Position numbers and translations under genes: made by a program
The notes under the pieces: generated by a model
Told to the model about the DNA's origin: nothing
The model's input: only the letters and a program-made list of their open reading frames with translations
Databases searched by the model: none
Shown here: positions 26,541-34,620 of the stretch, one piece after another
Numbering within the stretch: the first letter of the stretch is position 1
How the letters are laid out: every line of letters begins with the position of its first letter
NCBI GenBank assembly: GCA_947589575.1
Contig: CANQBM010000003.1
Span: 62,001 to 126,000, forward strand
Reading direction: 5' to 3'
DNA: 64,000 nt
Source of the DNA: an uncultured Clostridia bacterium
GTDB taxonomy: Bacteria > Bacillota > Clostridia > Oscillospirales > Acutalibacteraceae

Positions 26541-28569
26541 TGCTAAGCCTTCCCTTCAGGGTTTTCATCACATTTGTATTATCAAGATCCGCTTTGCCTT
26601 CGGTTTTATTAAGTATTACGCTTTCTCCTTCAAAAGTTATTAAGCCTGCTTCACAGAAAGCGTCAAGCGCAAAGGAAAGCTGACCGTAGCTGACTGCCTG
26701 ACCGAGCGCAAAATACAAATCGTCAAAGCTGTATTTCCAGCCGTTATTCTGTTTTAAAAATCTGTATATTAAGGCAAAATCCTCTCTTCTCGGCAACAAA
26801 TTATTTTTACCGTTATATCCGAGCTTAAAAAGCTCATAATCGCTTTTTTGTAAAAAGTATTTATCATCATCAATTCCGTTAAGCCTAATATCAACACTTC
26901 TTACAGAAAGATAATATTTCCCTTTAAAATAATTTTTTGAAACCTTAACCGCAAGGTCAAGCATATCTCCCGCCTTGTAAGGAAAATCCTCGGCAGAGAT
27001 ATTAAACTGAACTACTTTAACATTCTGCCCCTTTTTCTGAACCTCAATTCTTATATGCTTTCCGTCACCGATTGAAGTTACAGACATAAGCCTGACATTG
27101 AACAAGCCGAAAACAGGCTGGGAATTTTCCGCGCCGTACGGTTCAAGAGAGGTTAAATTATCAACTAAATCAATGTTAAGGTAAAACGGTGAAAGCTTAC
27201 AGTCAAGCCTCAGTATTTGAGGGGGCATAACAGGATATTTTTCCCTTGCGTAATCATTTATACGCTCTCTGAATAAATCAATATTATTTTCATCTATGCC
27301 GAGTCCTGCGGCAAGCGGATGACCCCCGAAATGAGTTAATATATCGGAGCAGGAAGAAATCGCTTCAAATATGTTGAAACCGTCAACACTCCTTGCTGAG
27401 CCCGTACATTTGCCGTCATCGTCAATTCCTATTATAATTGAAGGCTTGCCATAGACGGATACAATATTTGAGGCAGCGATTCCTATAACGCCGTGATGGT
27501 AGTTTCTGCCTGCAATAACTATAATTCTATCCTCAATAAGAGATGGGTTCTTATCAATAATTTCTCTTATATCCTCTGCAATATTTGTTTCAATCTCATG
27601 CCTGTGAATGTTTTCAAGATTGAGCTGTTCTGCTTTAAAACGCGCCTCGTCATAATCATCGCATATTAAAAGCTCAACGGCAATATTTGCAGTATCCATT
27701 CTGCCTGCCGCATTGATACGCGGACAAAGCTGAAACGCAACATCAACTGATGAAAGCTCGTTTTCATCGTTGCCTGCCGCTCTGCGAAGCGCATTAACAC
27801 CTATTCTCGAATTAGAATTAATTAGCTTAAGACCTGTTCTTACAAGTCCTCTGTTTTCGCTCTTGAGCGGAACAATGTCACCTATGGTTCCGATTGCCAC
27901 AAGGTCGGCGTACTGCTCAAGCATTTCAGCAACGTCGCCGTCATATACAGCGCATGCAAGCTTAAATGCTACACCGACGCCCGCAAAATCGTGAAATTTA
28001 ATTTTATTATTATCCCTGTGGGGATTTATAACAGCACACGCCTTCGGAAGAGTATCTCCGATTTGATGATGGTCGGTAACAATGAGCTCCATACCGAGAG
28101 AATAAATATGCTCAGCCTCTTTAACGGCGGATATGCCGTTATCAACGGTAACGATTAAATCTGTCCCCAGGGATTTTATTTTATCTATTGCAGACATATT
28201 CATACCATATCCGTCAGTCAAGCGGTTTGGAATAAAATATGTAACATCCGCTCCCATACTTTCAAAAAATGTATAAAGCAGCGCCGTTGCGGTTACACCG
28301 TCACAGTCATAATCGCCGTAAATACATATCTTTTCATTATTATCAAGAGCCTTATTAATACGCTTAACAGCCTTATCCATATCGGCTAATGAATAAGGCG
28401 AGGTAAACGCACAGCTTTCTGATAAAAAGTCGGAGACCGAAAGCTCATCATCAATTCCTCTTGACACAAGAAGAAATGCAATAAACGGATCTATATTCAA
28501 TTTTTCGCTTAAAAGCGACGCCTTCTCTTTATCGGCATCAGCAACTATCCATTTTTTATGAGCCATCAC
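26533..28569 (-). CDS. recJ: Single-stranded-DNA-specific exonuclease RecJ
   Basis: A 678-residue RecJ nuclease (5'-3' on ssDNA; recombination and mismatch/base repair). DHH-family motifs: IYGDYDCDGVTATALLY (about 82-98), TVDNGISAV, VTDHHQIG and the DHHA1 motif FGGHPLAAGLGI. The C-terminal OB and extra winged-helix-like region (SYGQLSFALDAFCEAG) match the longer Gram-positive form. The frame starts at a GTG overlapping the hisE stop; an ATG three bases downstream is equally likely. Confidence 0.95.
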   Translation of the reverse strand: MMAHKKWIVADADKEKASLLSEKLNIDPFIAFLLVSRGIDDELSVSDFLSESCAFTSPYSLADMDKAVKRINKALDNNEKICIYGDYDCDGVTATALLYTFFESMGADVTYFIPNRLTDGYGMNMSAIDKIKSLGTDLIVTVDNGISAVKEAEHIYSLGMELIVTDHHQIGDTLPKACAVINPHRDNNKIKFHDFAGVGVAFKLACAVYDGDVAEMLEQYADLVAIGTIGDIVPLKSENRGLVRTGLKLINSNSRIGVNALRRAAGNDENELSSVDVAFQLCPRINAAGRMDTANIAVELLICDDYDEARFKAEQLNLENIHRHEIETNIAEDIREIIDKNPSLIEDRIIVIAGRNYHHGVIGIAASNIVSVYGKPSIIIGIDDDGKCTGSARSVDGFNIFEAISSCSDILTHFGGHPLAAGLGIDENNIDLFRERINDYAREKYPVMPPQILRLDCKLSPFYLNIDLVDNLTSLEPYGAENSQPVFGLFNVRLMSVTSIGDGKHIRIEVQKKGQNVKVVQFNISAEDFPYKAGDMLDLAVKVSKNYFKGKYYLSVRSVDIRLNGIDDDKYFLQKSDYELFKLGYNGKNNLLPRREDFALIYRFLKQNNGWKYSFDDLYFALGQAVSYGQLSFALDAFCEAGLITFEGESVILNKTEGKADLDNTNVMKTLKGRLSIE

Positions 28570-28889
28570 GTATTCTTATCTACCACATGAAATTTCTTCA
28601 AATTTCCTGCCTTTGCCGCTCTTTTTTCAAGCTCGGCTTCAATATCTTCGGGAGTAATCCCCTGATTTGCCATCATAACAAGCGTATGATAAATGAGGTC
28701 CGTAATTTCATATACGGTTTCATTCTTATCGTTATTTTTGGCGGCGATTACCATTTCGGTACATTCCTCGCCTACCTTTTTTAATATTTTATCAATTCCC
28801 TGTTCAAAAAGGTAGCAGGTATAAGATCCCTCCTGCTTTGCCGCCTTTCTTTCAAGAATTGTCCTGTATTCATTCTTAATATAGTCCAT
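28566..28889 (-). CDS. hisE: Phosphoribosyl-ATP pyrophosphatase
   Basis: A 107-residue HisE, hydrolysing PR-ATP to PR-AMP and pyrophosphate, step 2 of histidine synthesis. The all-alpha NTP pyrophosphatase motif GEECTEMVIAAKNNDKNETVYEITDLIYHTLVMM is clear. It is separate from hisI here, as in many clostridia, and abuts it without a gap. Confidence 0.95.
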   Translation of the reverse strand: MDYIKNEYRTILERKAAKQEGSYTCYLFEQGIDKILKKVGEECTEMVIAAKNNDKNETVYEITDLIYHTLVMMANQGITPEDIEAELEKRAAKAGNLKKFHVVDKNT

Positions 28890-29215
28890 CAGAATTCCCC
28901 TTCTATTTTATTGAAAAAACAGGAATGATTTCCTGTATGGCAGGCGGCGCCTGTCTGAATAACCTTGATTAAGAGTGTATCATCATCACAGTCACCGTAA
29001 ATTGACACAACCTTTTGAAGATGACCTGAAGTCGCGCCCTTGTTCCAAAGCTCCTGCCGTGAACGCGAGTAAAACCATGTATACCCTGTTTCAAGAGTTT
29101 TTATCATTGACTCTCTGTTCATATATGCAAGCATTAAAACCTCGCCTGTATCATTCTCCTGAATAATCGCAGGGATAAGGTCCGCTTTTTTAAAATACTT
29201 TTCTACATCTGTCAT
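28889..29215 (-). CDS. hisI: Phosphoribosyl-AMP cyclohydrolase
   Basis: A 108-residue HisI, step 3 of histidine synthesis (opens the adenine ring of PR-AMP). Conserved [34 protein letters not shown], with the metal site [11 protein letters not shown] and the Cys/His pair CHTGNHSCF, is complete. ATG at 29215 follows GGAGG and overlaps the hisA stop by ATGA, so I moved the start six bases inside the open frame. Confidence 0.95.
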   Translation of the reverse strand: MTDVEKYFKKADLIPAIIQENDTGEVLMLAYMNRESMIKTLETGYTWFYSRSRQELWNKGATSGHLQKVVSIYGDCDDDTLLIKVIQTGAACHTGNHSCFFNKIEGEF

Positions 29216-29925
29216 TTGCAAGCCTCCACCGCGTCGTGTAAATCAAGCGTACCTTCATAAATACTTTTACCGCATATTACCGCATACAATCCGATTTTAC
29301 GAAGATTATTTATATCGTTAATATCCGTAACTCCGCCAGATGCCGTAATATCACAGGAAACAGCGTCATTAATTTCCCTAAGCTGTTCTGAATTAGGGCC
29401 CGAAAGCGTGCCATCTCTGCTTATGTCGGTAAAAATAATGTTTTTAACTCCGATATTCTCCATACGCTTTGCAAGGTCGGTAAAATAGACATTACTGCTT
29501 TGTGTCCAGCCCTCAGTTGCAACATAGCCGTTTTTTGCGTCAATGCCTACCACAATTAAATCTCCGAATTCTTTGACTGCCTCGCTTACAAGAGCCGGAT
29601 TTTTAAGCGCTACAGAGCCAAGTATCACCCTGCTTATACCGTTATTGATATAAAAATCTATATCTTTCATCGAGCGGATACCTCCGCCAAGCTCAACCTT
29701 AAGCGGAGTTTCCTTTGCTACACTGATGAACGTGTCTGCATTAACAGGCTTTTTTTTCAGCGATCCGTCAAGGTCTACCATATGTATCCATTCACAACCG
29801 GCATGAACAAAGCTTTCAGCAGTTTCAAGCGCGCTTTCCGCTACCCGCATTGCGGTTGAAAAATCCCCTTTATATAGCCTTACCGGCTTTCCTTCTATAA
29901 TATCAATTGCAGGAAAAATAATCAT
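29212..29925 (-). CDS. hisA: ProFAR isomerase (phosphoribosylformimino-AICAR-P isomerase)
   Basis: A 237-residue HisA TIM-barrel, step 4 of histidine synthesis. [20 protein letters not shown] with the catalytic Asp8, VDLDGSL, LGGGIRS and [10 protein letters not shown] (second catalytic Asp) are all present. hisH and hisF, which usually flank it, are missing here: hisB precedes it directly and hisI follows directly. Confidence 0.96.
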   Translation of the reverse strand: MIIFPAIDIIEGKPVRLYKGDFSTAMRVAESALETAESFVHAGCEWIHMVDLDGSLKKKPVNADTFISVAKETPLKVELGGGIRSMKDIDFYINNGISRVILGSVALKNPALVSEAVKEFGDLIVVGIDAKNGYVATEGWTQSSNVYFTDLAKRMENIGVKNIIFTDISRDGTLSGPNSEQLREINDAVSCDITASGGVTDINDINNLRKIGLYAVICGKSIYEGTLDLHDAVEACK

Positions 29926-30503
29926 TAAAGAACTCCTTTGGTTGAAAGAACTGTGCCGTCGCTGTTTCTTCTCGTGGCAATACGCAGCGCATGCGCAGTT
30001 GCTTTGAAAATCGCCTCAATTTCATGGTGGGCATTAGAACCGTACGGCGCTTTTATATGCAGAGTAATGCAGGAATTCATTGCAAATGCCCTGAAAAATT
30101 CCTCAGTCACGCAAGTTTCATAATCACCGCACAATTCCTGCTCAAATGAGGCTTTAAAAACAAGAAACGGTCTGTTTGAAATATCAAGAGTACACATTGC
30201 AAGCGACTCGTCCATAGGAATAAAGAATGTGCCGTAGCGGACAATACCGCTCATATCACCGAGAGCCTTTTTAAATGCCATGCCAAGCGCTATGCCGGTA
30301 TCCTCAACGGTGTGATGAGTATCCACCTGCAAATCGCCCTTAACCTTAATCTTGAGCCCAAAACCGCCGTGAACGCCAAATGCAGTAAGCATATGGTCAA
30401 AAAAGCCGATTCCTGTTGAAATCTCAACATCTCCGCCGTCAAGATTAAGCTCAACTGTAATCTGTGTTTCCTTAGTATTTCTTATAATCTCAGCAGTCCG
30501 CAT
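29925..30503 (-). CDS. hisB: Imidazoleglycerol-phosphate dehydratase
   Basis: A 192-residue monofunctional HisB (step 6). Metal-binding histidines are in GFFDHMLTAFGVHGGF, DTHHTVEDTGIALG and HHEIEAIFKA; all intact. The start was moved to the ATG at 30503, which follows GAGGTGG; the open frame to 30533 would overlap the DUF3006 gene. No HisB-N histidinol-phosphatase domain is fused. Confidence 0.95.
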   Translation of the reverse strand: MRTAEIIRNTKETQITVELNLDGGDVEISTGIGFFDHMLTAFGVHGGFGLKIKVKGDLQVDTHHTVEDTGIALGMAFKKALGDMSGIVRYGTFFIPMDESLAMCTLDISNRPFLVFKASFEQELCGDYETCVTEEFFRAFAMNSCITLHIKAPYGSNAHHEIEAIFKATAHALRIATRRNSDGTVLSTKGVL

Positions 30504-30513
30504 AAAATCCACC

Positions 30514-30714
30514 TCAATCCTTAAACAAGTCATTCATCAGCTTGTTAATCTTTTTCTTTCTGTTTTCTGTTTCGGTACTGTCAACGGAAATATTTAAAAC
30601 ATCGCCCTCTTTGACCTCTTTGGGCAGAGCTTTCAATATAACGTCTATTGTTCCGCAGTCCTCGATTTCACAGATGGCTGTACCATTTTCAATTCTATCA
30701 ATTATCCATTTCAT
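30514..30714 (-). CDS. DUF3006-type small protein
   Basis: A 66-residue protein (KWIIDRIENGTAICEIED...ALPKEVKEGDVLNI) of the DUF3006 family, a small beta domain frequently paired with ComEC-like hydrolases. The function is unknown. It follows the MBL gene with no gap and precedes hisB by ten bases, so this pair is embedded in the his operon. Confidence 0.8.
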   Translation of the reverse strand: MKWIIDRIENGTAICEIEDCGTIDVILKALPKEVKEGDVLNISVDSTETENRKKKINKLMNDLFKD

Positions 30715-31614
30715 TTATTTTCCCTCAGTTTCAACGTCAAATTCACCGCTGCCGTCACAGGTTATTGTTATATTTCCCTGTTCGTCTGTACGGTAAATTT
30801 CAGCTCCTGCTTTATTCAGCTTATCAACTGTTTCTCTGTGCGGATGTCCGTAGGAATTATCAACACCGCAGGAAATCACTGCATATTTCGGACTTACTGC
30901 ACTGAGAAATTCATATGTTGATGACGAATCGGAGCCGTGATGCCCAACCTTGAGAACATCGGCATCAAGCAAAGTATGATTATTTTTAATCATTTCTTTT
31001 TCTGAAAGTTCTTCGGCATCTCCCATAAACAAATACGAGTTACTGCCGTAACTTATTTTAAGCACAGCGGAGCTGTTATTTAAATCATCATAATTACTGC
31101 TTACCGGCGCAAGAAATTCAATTTCAAGAATGCTGCCGGAATAAACTTTAACACCAGCTCTTGCAGTATTGATTGACAATCCCTTATCGGAAATTGCGGT
31201 CAGCAGATTTTCAAAGGTTCTTGTTGATGTTGAAACCTTCGGCATATAAATTTCACCGATTTCAAAACTGTTTATAACCTCACTCATACCTCCGATATGG
31301 TCAGCGTGCGGATGTGTTGCCACCACATAATCAATTAAGGAATATCCATAGCTGTTAATATTTTCAATTACCGTCTGTGAATATTCAGACGTACCGGCGT
31401 CAATGAGCATACACTTGCCGTCAGGCAATTCAATAAATTCACTGTCACCCTGGCCTACATCAAGAAAGTGAACAACAAGATTGCCGCTGTTTGAATTTAC
31501 GTTATTTGCCGGTCTGCTGTCTTCTGTCTGATTGTTTATGACAGAAGCAACAGATACAATAACAGCGATTATTAAAGCAATTATTACAGGAATCTGCTTT
31601 TTACCAAATTTCAT
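30715..31614 (-). CDS. Secreted or membrane-anchored ComEC/Rec2-type MBL hydrolase
   Basis: A 299-residue protein with an N-terminal membrane helix (IPVIIALIIAVIVSVASVI) that may anchor it outside, then a metallo-beta-lactamase domain like that of ComEC. Motifs: LDVGQGDSEFIE, DYVVATHPHADHIGGM, YLFMGDAEE and VLKVGHHGSDSSS, the latter being typical of the ComEC clade. Nuclease or phosphodiesterase action on exported substrates is suspected but unproved. It overlaps hisD by four bases. Confidence 0.87.
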   Translation of the reverse strand: MKFGKKQIPVIIALIIAVIVSVASVINNQTEDSRPANNVNSNSGNLVVHFLDVGQGDSEFIELPDGKCMLIDAGTSEYSQTVIENINSYGYSLIDYVVATHPHADHIGGMSEVINSFEIGEIYMPKVSTSTRTFENLLTAISDKGLSINTARAGVKVYSGSILEIEFLAPVSSNYDDLNNSSAVLKISYGSNSYLFMGDAEELSEKEMIKNNHTLLDADVLKVGHHGSDSSSTYEFLSAVSPKYAVISCGVDNSYGHPHRETVDKLNKAGAEIYRTDEQGNITITCDGSGEFDVETEGK

Positions 31615-32894
31615 TCAAAACGCACCTTTATTGAATTTGCGTGGGCAGTAAGCCCTTCGGTTTCTGCAAGCTTAACAATATCGTCCTTGGCCTTTCTGAG
31701 TTCCTCCTCAGTATAATAAATAAAAGAACTTTTCTTAATAAAGCTGTCCACCGAAAGCGGTGAGAAAAATCTTGCCGTACCACTTGTAGGCAGAACGTGG
31801 TTGGGTCCCGCATAATAATCCCCGAGAGGTTCAGGCGAGTAATTTCCGAGGAAAACAGAACCCGCATTATCAACCATACCAATATATTTTAAAGGCTCCT
31901 CAACGCACATTTCAAGATGTTCCGGAGCAAGTTCGTTAGCAAATTCGATTGCCTGCTTCAAATTTTCACAAACAATGATTTCGCCGAAATCATTCAATGA
32001 GCTTTCAATTATTTCCTGCCTTGAAAGGAGTTTTATCTGCTTATCAATTTCCCTTGCGGTTGCCTTTGCAATATCAAGCGAAGTTGTGAGCAGAATTGAC
32101 GAAGCAAGCTTGTCGTGCTCTGCCTGACTCATTAAATCAGCCGCAAGAAATGCAGGCTTGGCAGATTTGTCCGCAACGATAAGGATTTCAGACGGACCGG
32201 CTACCATATCAATATCCACAACTCCGTAGAGCAGTTTTTTAGCTGTGGCGACAAAAATATTTCCCGGACCGACAATTTTATCAACCTTTGGTATTTTTTC
32301 AGTGCCAAAAGCAAGCGCTGCAACTGCCTGCGCACCGCCTACAAGAAATACCTTATCAACACCGGCAACAGCGGCAGCCGCCATAATATCGGGATTTGGA
32401 TTTCCGTCCTTTGACGGCGGAGTGACCATGATTATTTCCTCAACTCCCGCAATTTTTGCGGGAACTGCATTCATCAAAACAGAGGACGGATAGGCGGCAG
32501 TACCGCCGGGAACATAAATCCCCACTCTCTTAAGTCCCCTGACGCGCTGTCCCATTATGATTCCGTTTTCCTTTGTAGTCATCCAAGACTGCTGCGCCTG
32601 ACGGCTGTGAAAATCATAAATATTATTCTTCGCATTTATAATTGCCGATTTGAAATCCTCATCAACTATATCAAGATAGCTCTGAAGTTCATCTTTATCA
32701 ATAACAGTTTTTTTGGGAACTGCGCCGTCAAAACGCACGGTAAATTCCCTCACTGCCTCATCGCCCTGCTCCTTAACTGAATTAATAATATTTTTTACAA
32801 TTTCAGCAACTTTGGCGTCTGTTTCTCCAGCGCGTTTTTTTAAACTATCTATCAGAGCATATTCCGCCTTGCCGTTTGCTTTAGTAATATTCAT
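31611..32894 (-). CDS. hisD: Histidinol dehydrogenase
   Basis: A 427-residue HisD, the last two oxidation steps of histidine synthesis (NAD and zinc dependent). The family signature GPSEILIVADKSAKPAFLAADLMSQAEHD, RVGIYVPGGTAAYPSSVLMNAVPAKIAGV, and NHVLPTSGTARFFSPLSV are intact. The ATG at 32894 was taken; a GTG at 32912 is in frame and directly after the hisZG stop, and could also serve. Confidence 0.96.
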   Translation of the reverse strand: MNITKANGKAEYALIDSLKKRAGETDAKVAEIVKNIINSVKEQGDEAVREFTVRFDGAVPKKTVIDKDELQSYLDIVDEDFKSAIINAKNNIYDFHSRQAQQSWMTTKENGIIMGQRVRGLKRVGIYVPGGTAAYPSSVLMNAVPAKIAGVEEIIMVTPPSKDGNPNPDIMAAAAVAGVDKVFLVGGAQAVAALAFGTEKIPKVDKIVGPGNIFVATAKKLLYGVVDIDMVAGPSEILIVADKSAKPAFLAADLMSQAEHDKLASSILLTTSLDIAKATAREIDKQIKLLSRQEIIESSLNDFGEIIVCENLKQAIEFANELAPEHLEMCVEEPLKYIGMVDNAGSVFLGNYSPEPLGDYYAGPNHVLPTSGTARFFSPLSVDSFIKKSSFIYYTEEELRKAKDDIVKLAETEGLTAHANSIKVRFE

Positions 32895-32912
32895 AACTTT
32901 ATAACCTTTCAC

Positions 32913-34526
32913 TTACACCTTTGACGCTAATTCAAGATCCCTTAAAAAGTTCTCTATCTCTTCTTTTCTAAGCTTCATTGACGCCATATTGACAATAACT
33001 CTGGCTGATATAGGCATAATCTCATCGACAATTTCAAGGCCGTTCTCCTTTAGAGTTGAACCTGTTTCGACTATATCAACAATACCGTCCGCAAGACCGA
33101 GAAGCGGCGCAAGCTCAACGCTTCCCTCAATCTTAATTATATCCACGTCCATACCCTTTGATTTAAAGTATTCCTTAGCAACCTTAGGATATTTGCTTGC
33201 AATAACCTTTCTCTTATAGCCGGAGAAAAAGTCAGTACCCTTTGGACAAGCAAGCGCAAAACGGCATCTTCCGATATTAAGGTCGATTACCTCGTAAAAA
33301 GAATTTCCGTGCTCCGCTATAGTGTCCTTGCCAACGACGCCTATGTCACAAACGCCGTGCTCAACATACGTAATAACATCGGGAGCCTTTGAAAGAACAG
33401 CCTCATATGCGCCGACAGGAAGTATCAGACGTCTGCCCTTATTTTCAAGCTGCGATATATCAAGCCCCATTGTTTTAAACAGAGAAACAGATGATTTTTC
33501 AAGTCTGCCCTTTGTAAGCGCAATTCTCAGCGGTCGGTCAATATTTATCTCCTCACGCATAATATCGCAAAGCGCGTTCACATTAACGCCGAAACCGACA
33601 GCAGGCGCGTCAAGACCGAATTCCGAAATGAGATTATCATATCTTCCGCCTGAAAGAATTGTTACACCGCTTCCCTGAGCATATCCCCTGAAAATTACGC
33701 CTGTATAATAATTACTTCTGTTTACAAGACTTAAATCAATAAGAATGTTATCCTTAAATCCTAGCGAGCAAAGCTTTTCATAAATATCTTTAAGATAGTC
33801 AAGGGCATCATTTGCGCTCTTGTCGCTGTAAAGAGCCTTTGCCTCATTTATTACGCTTACATCGCCGAAAAGTCTCGGTAGCTTTTTTATAATCTCAGTT
33901 TCTCTGCTCGCCCCGACTTTGTCAAGCATATCACCGAGAGCCGAATAATTCTTGCCTTCAATAAAACTGCATATATCAGCCTTTTGCGAGGGTGACAAAT
34001 TCATTTTATCAAGTATCGCATTGAAAAATCCTGCGTGGCAGAGTTCGAGCTTGAAGGACTGAACATCGTTGCGTTTAAGAGCCTCATACGCCATTGATAT
34101 TACCTCTATGTCAGCGCCGATACTGCCGTCGCCGATAAGCTCAATACCGCTCTGCTCAATTTCGTCTGTTCTGCCCGCAAGCTGTTTATTGCGGACATAG
34201 ACATTCTGATTATAATAAAGCCTTACAGGAAAATCCTCATTTGACAGCCTTGTCGCAACAAGGCGGGCGATAGGCGCGGTATTATCGGGACGTAAAACGG
34301 TAGTTCTGCCCTGATTGTCGGAAAGCTTATACATTTCTTCCGGCTCAATACCTAAATTATCGCTTTTAAATACATCAAAAAATTCTATGGTAGGAGTCAT
34401 TACCTTACGGTAATTATTCTCCTTGAACAAATCGGAAAGGACGCCCTCAACTCTTCTTCTGTCATCACATTCCTCGAATAACAAATCACGGCTGCCCTGA
34501 GGGGTCAGCTTAGAATATCTTTTCAT
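32913..34526 (-). CDS. hisZG: HisZ-HisG fusion: ATP phosphoribosyltransferase
   Basis: One 537-residue protein holds both parts of the short-form ATP phosphoribosyltransferase, which starts histidine synthesis. Residues 1-330 are HisZ, a class II aminoacyl-tRNA-synthetase-like regulatory subunit (PQGSRDLLFEECDDRR; YYTGVIFRGYAQGSG; LSGGRYDNLI). Residues 331-537 are short HisG (RPLRIALTKGRLE; VGKDTIAEHG; ADGIVDIVETGSTLKENGL). Normally these are separate genes forming a hetero-octamer. No stop or frame slip is seen between them. It is first in the operon, just behind its promoter. Confidence 0.93.
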   Translation of the reverse strand: MKRYSKLTPQGSRDLLFEECDDRRRVEGVLSDLFKENNYRKVMTPTIEFFDVFKSDNLGIEPEEMYKLSDNQGRTTVLRPDNTAPIARLVATRLSNEDFPVRLYYNQNVYVRNKQLAGRTDEIEQSGIELIGDGSIGADIEVISMAYEALKRNDVQSFKLELCHAGFFNAILDKMNLSPSQKADICSFIEGKNYSALGDMLDKVGASRETEIIKKLPRLFGDVSVINEAKALYSDKSANDALDYLKDIYEKLCSLGFKDNILIDLSLVNRSNYYTGVIFRGYAQGSGVTILSGGRYDNLISEFGLDAPAVGFGVNVNALCDIMREEINIDRPLRIALTKGRLEKSSVSLFKTMGLDISQLENKGRRLILPVGAYEAVLSKAPDVITYVEHGVCDIGVVGKDTIAEHGNSFYEVIDLNIGRCRFALACPKGTDFFSGYKRKVIASKYPKVAKEYFKSKGMDVDIIKIEGSVELAPLLGLADGIVDIVETGSTLKENGLEIVDEIMPISARVIVNMASMKLRKEEIENFLRDLELASKV

Positions 34527-34564
34527 AACATTCTCCTTGACTGAAATATCTTAACATCTGCTTT

Positions 34565-34613
34565 AGCATATTAGAGTGTTACTATGCTACCACACTAAAC
34601 CAACAATGTCAAG
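34565..34613 (-). promoter_or_regulatory. Promoter and candidate operator of the his operon
   Basis: Minus-strand TTGACA (34613-34608) and TAGCAT (34590-34585) lie 17 bases apart. The -10 is the first arm of an inverted repeat, TAGCATA ... TATGCTA (34565-34590), and a second, overlapping GTGT...ACAC symmetry is nearby. This suggests direct repressor control of histidine synthesis, possibly by a TrpR-family HisR/YerC protein, which is inference. No T-box is visible in the roughly 60-base leader. Confidence 0.65.
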
Positions 34614-34620
34614 CATAAAA

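Noticed and set aside
34527-34620. Possible T-box or histidine attenuator before hisZG
   Set aside because: The leader is too short, with no T-box motif and no His-rich leader peptide; an operator is a better reading.
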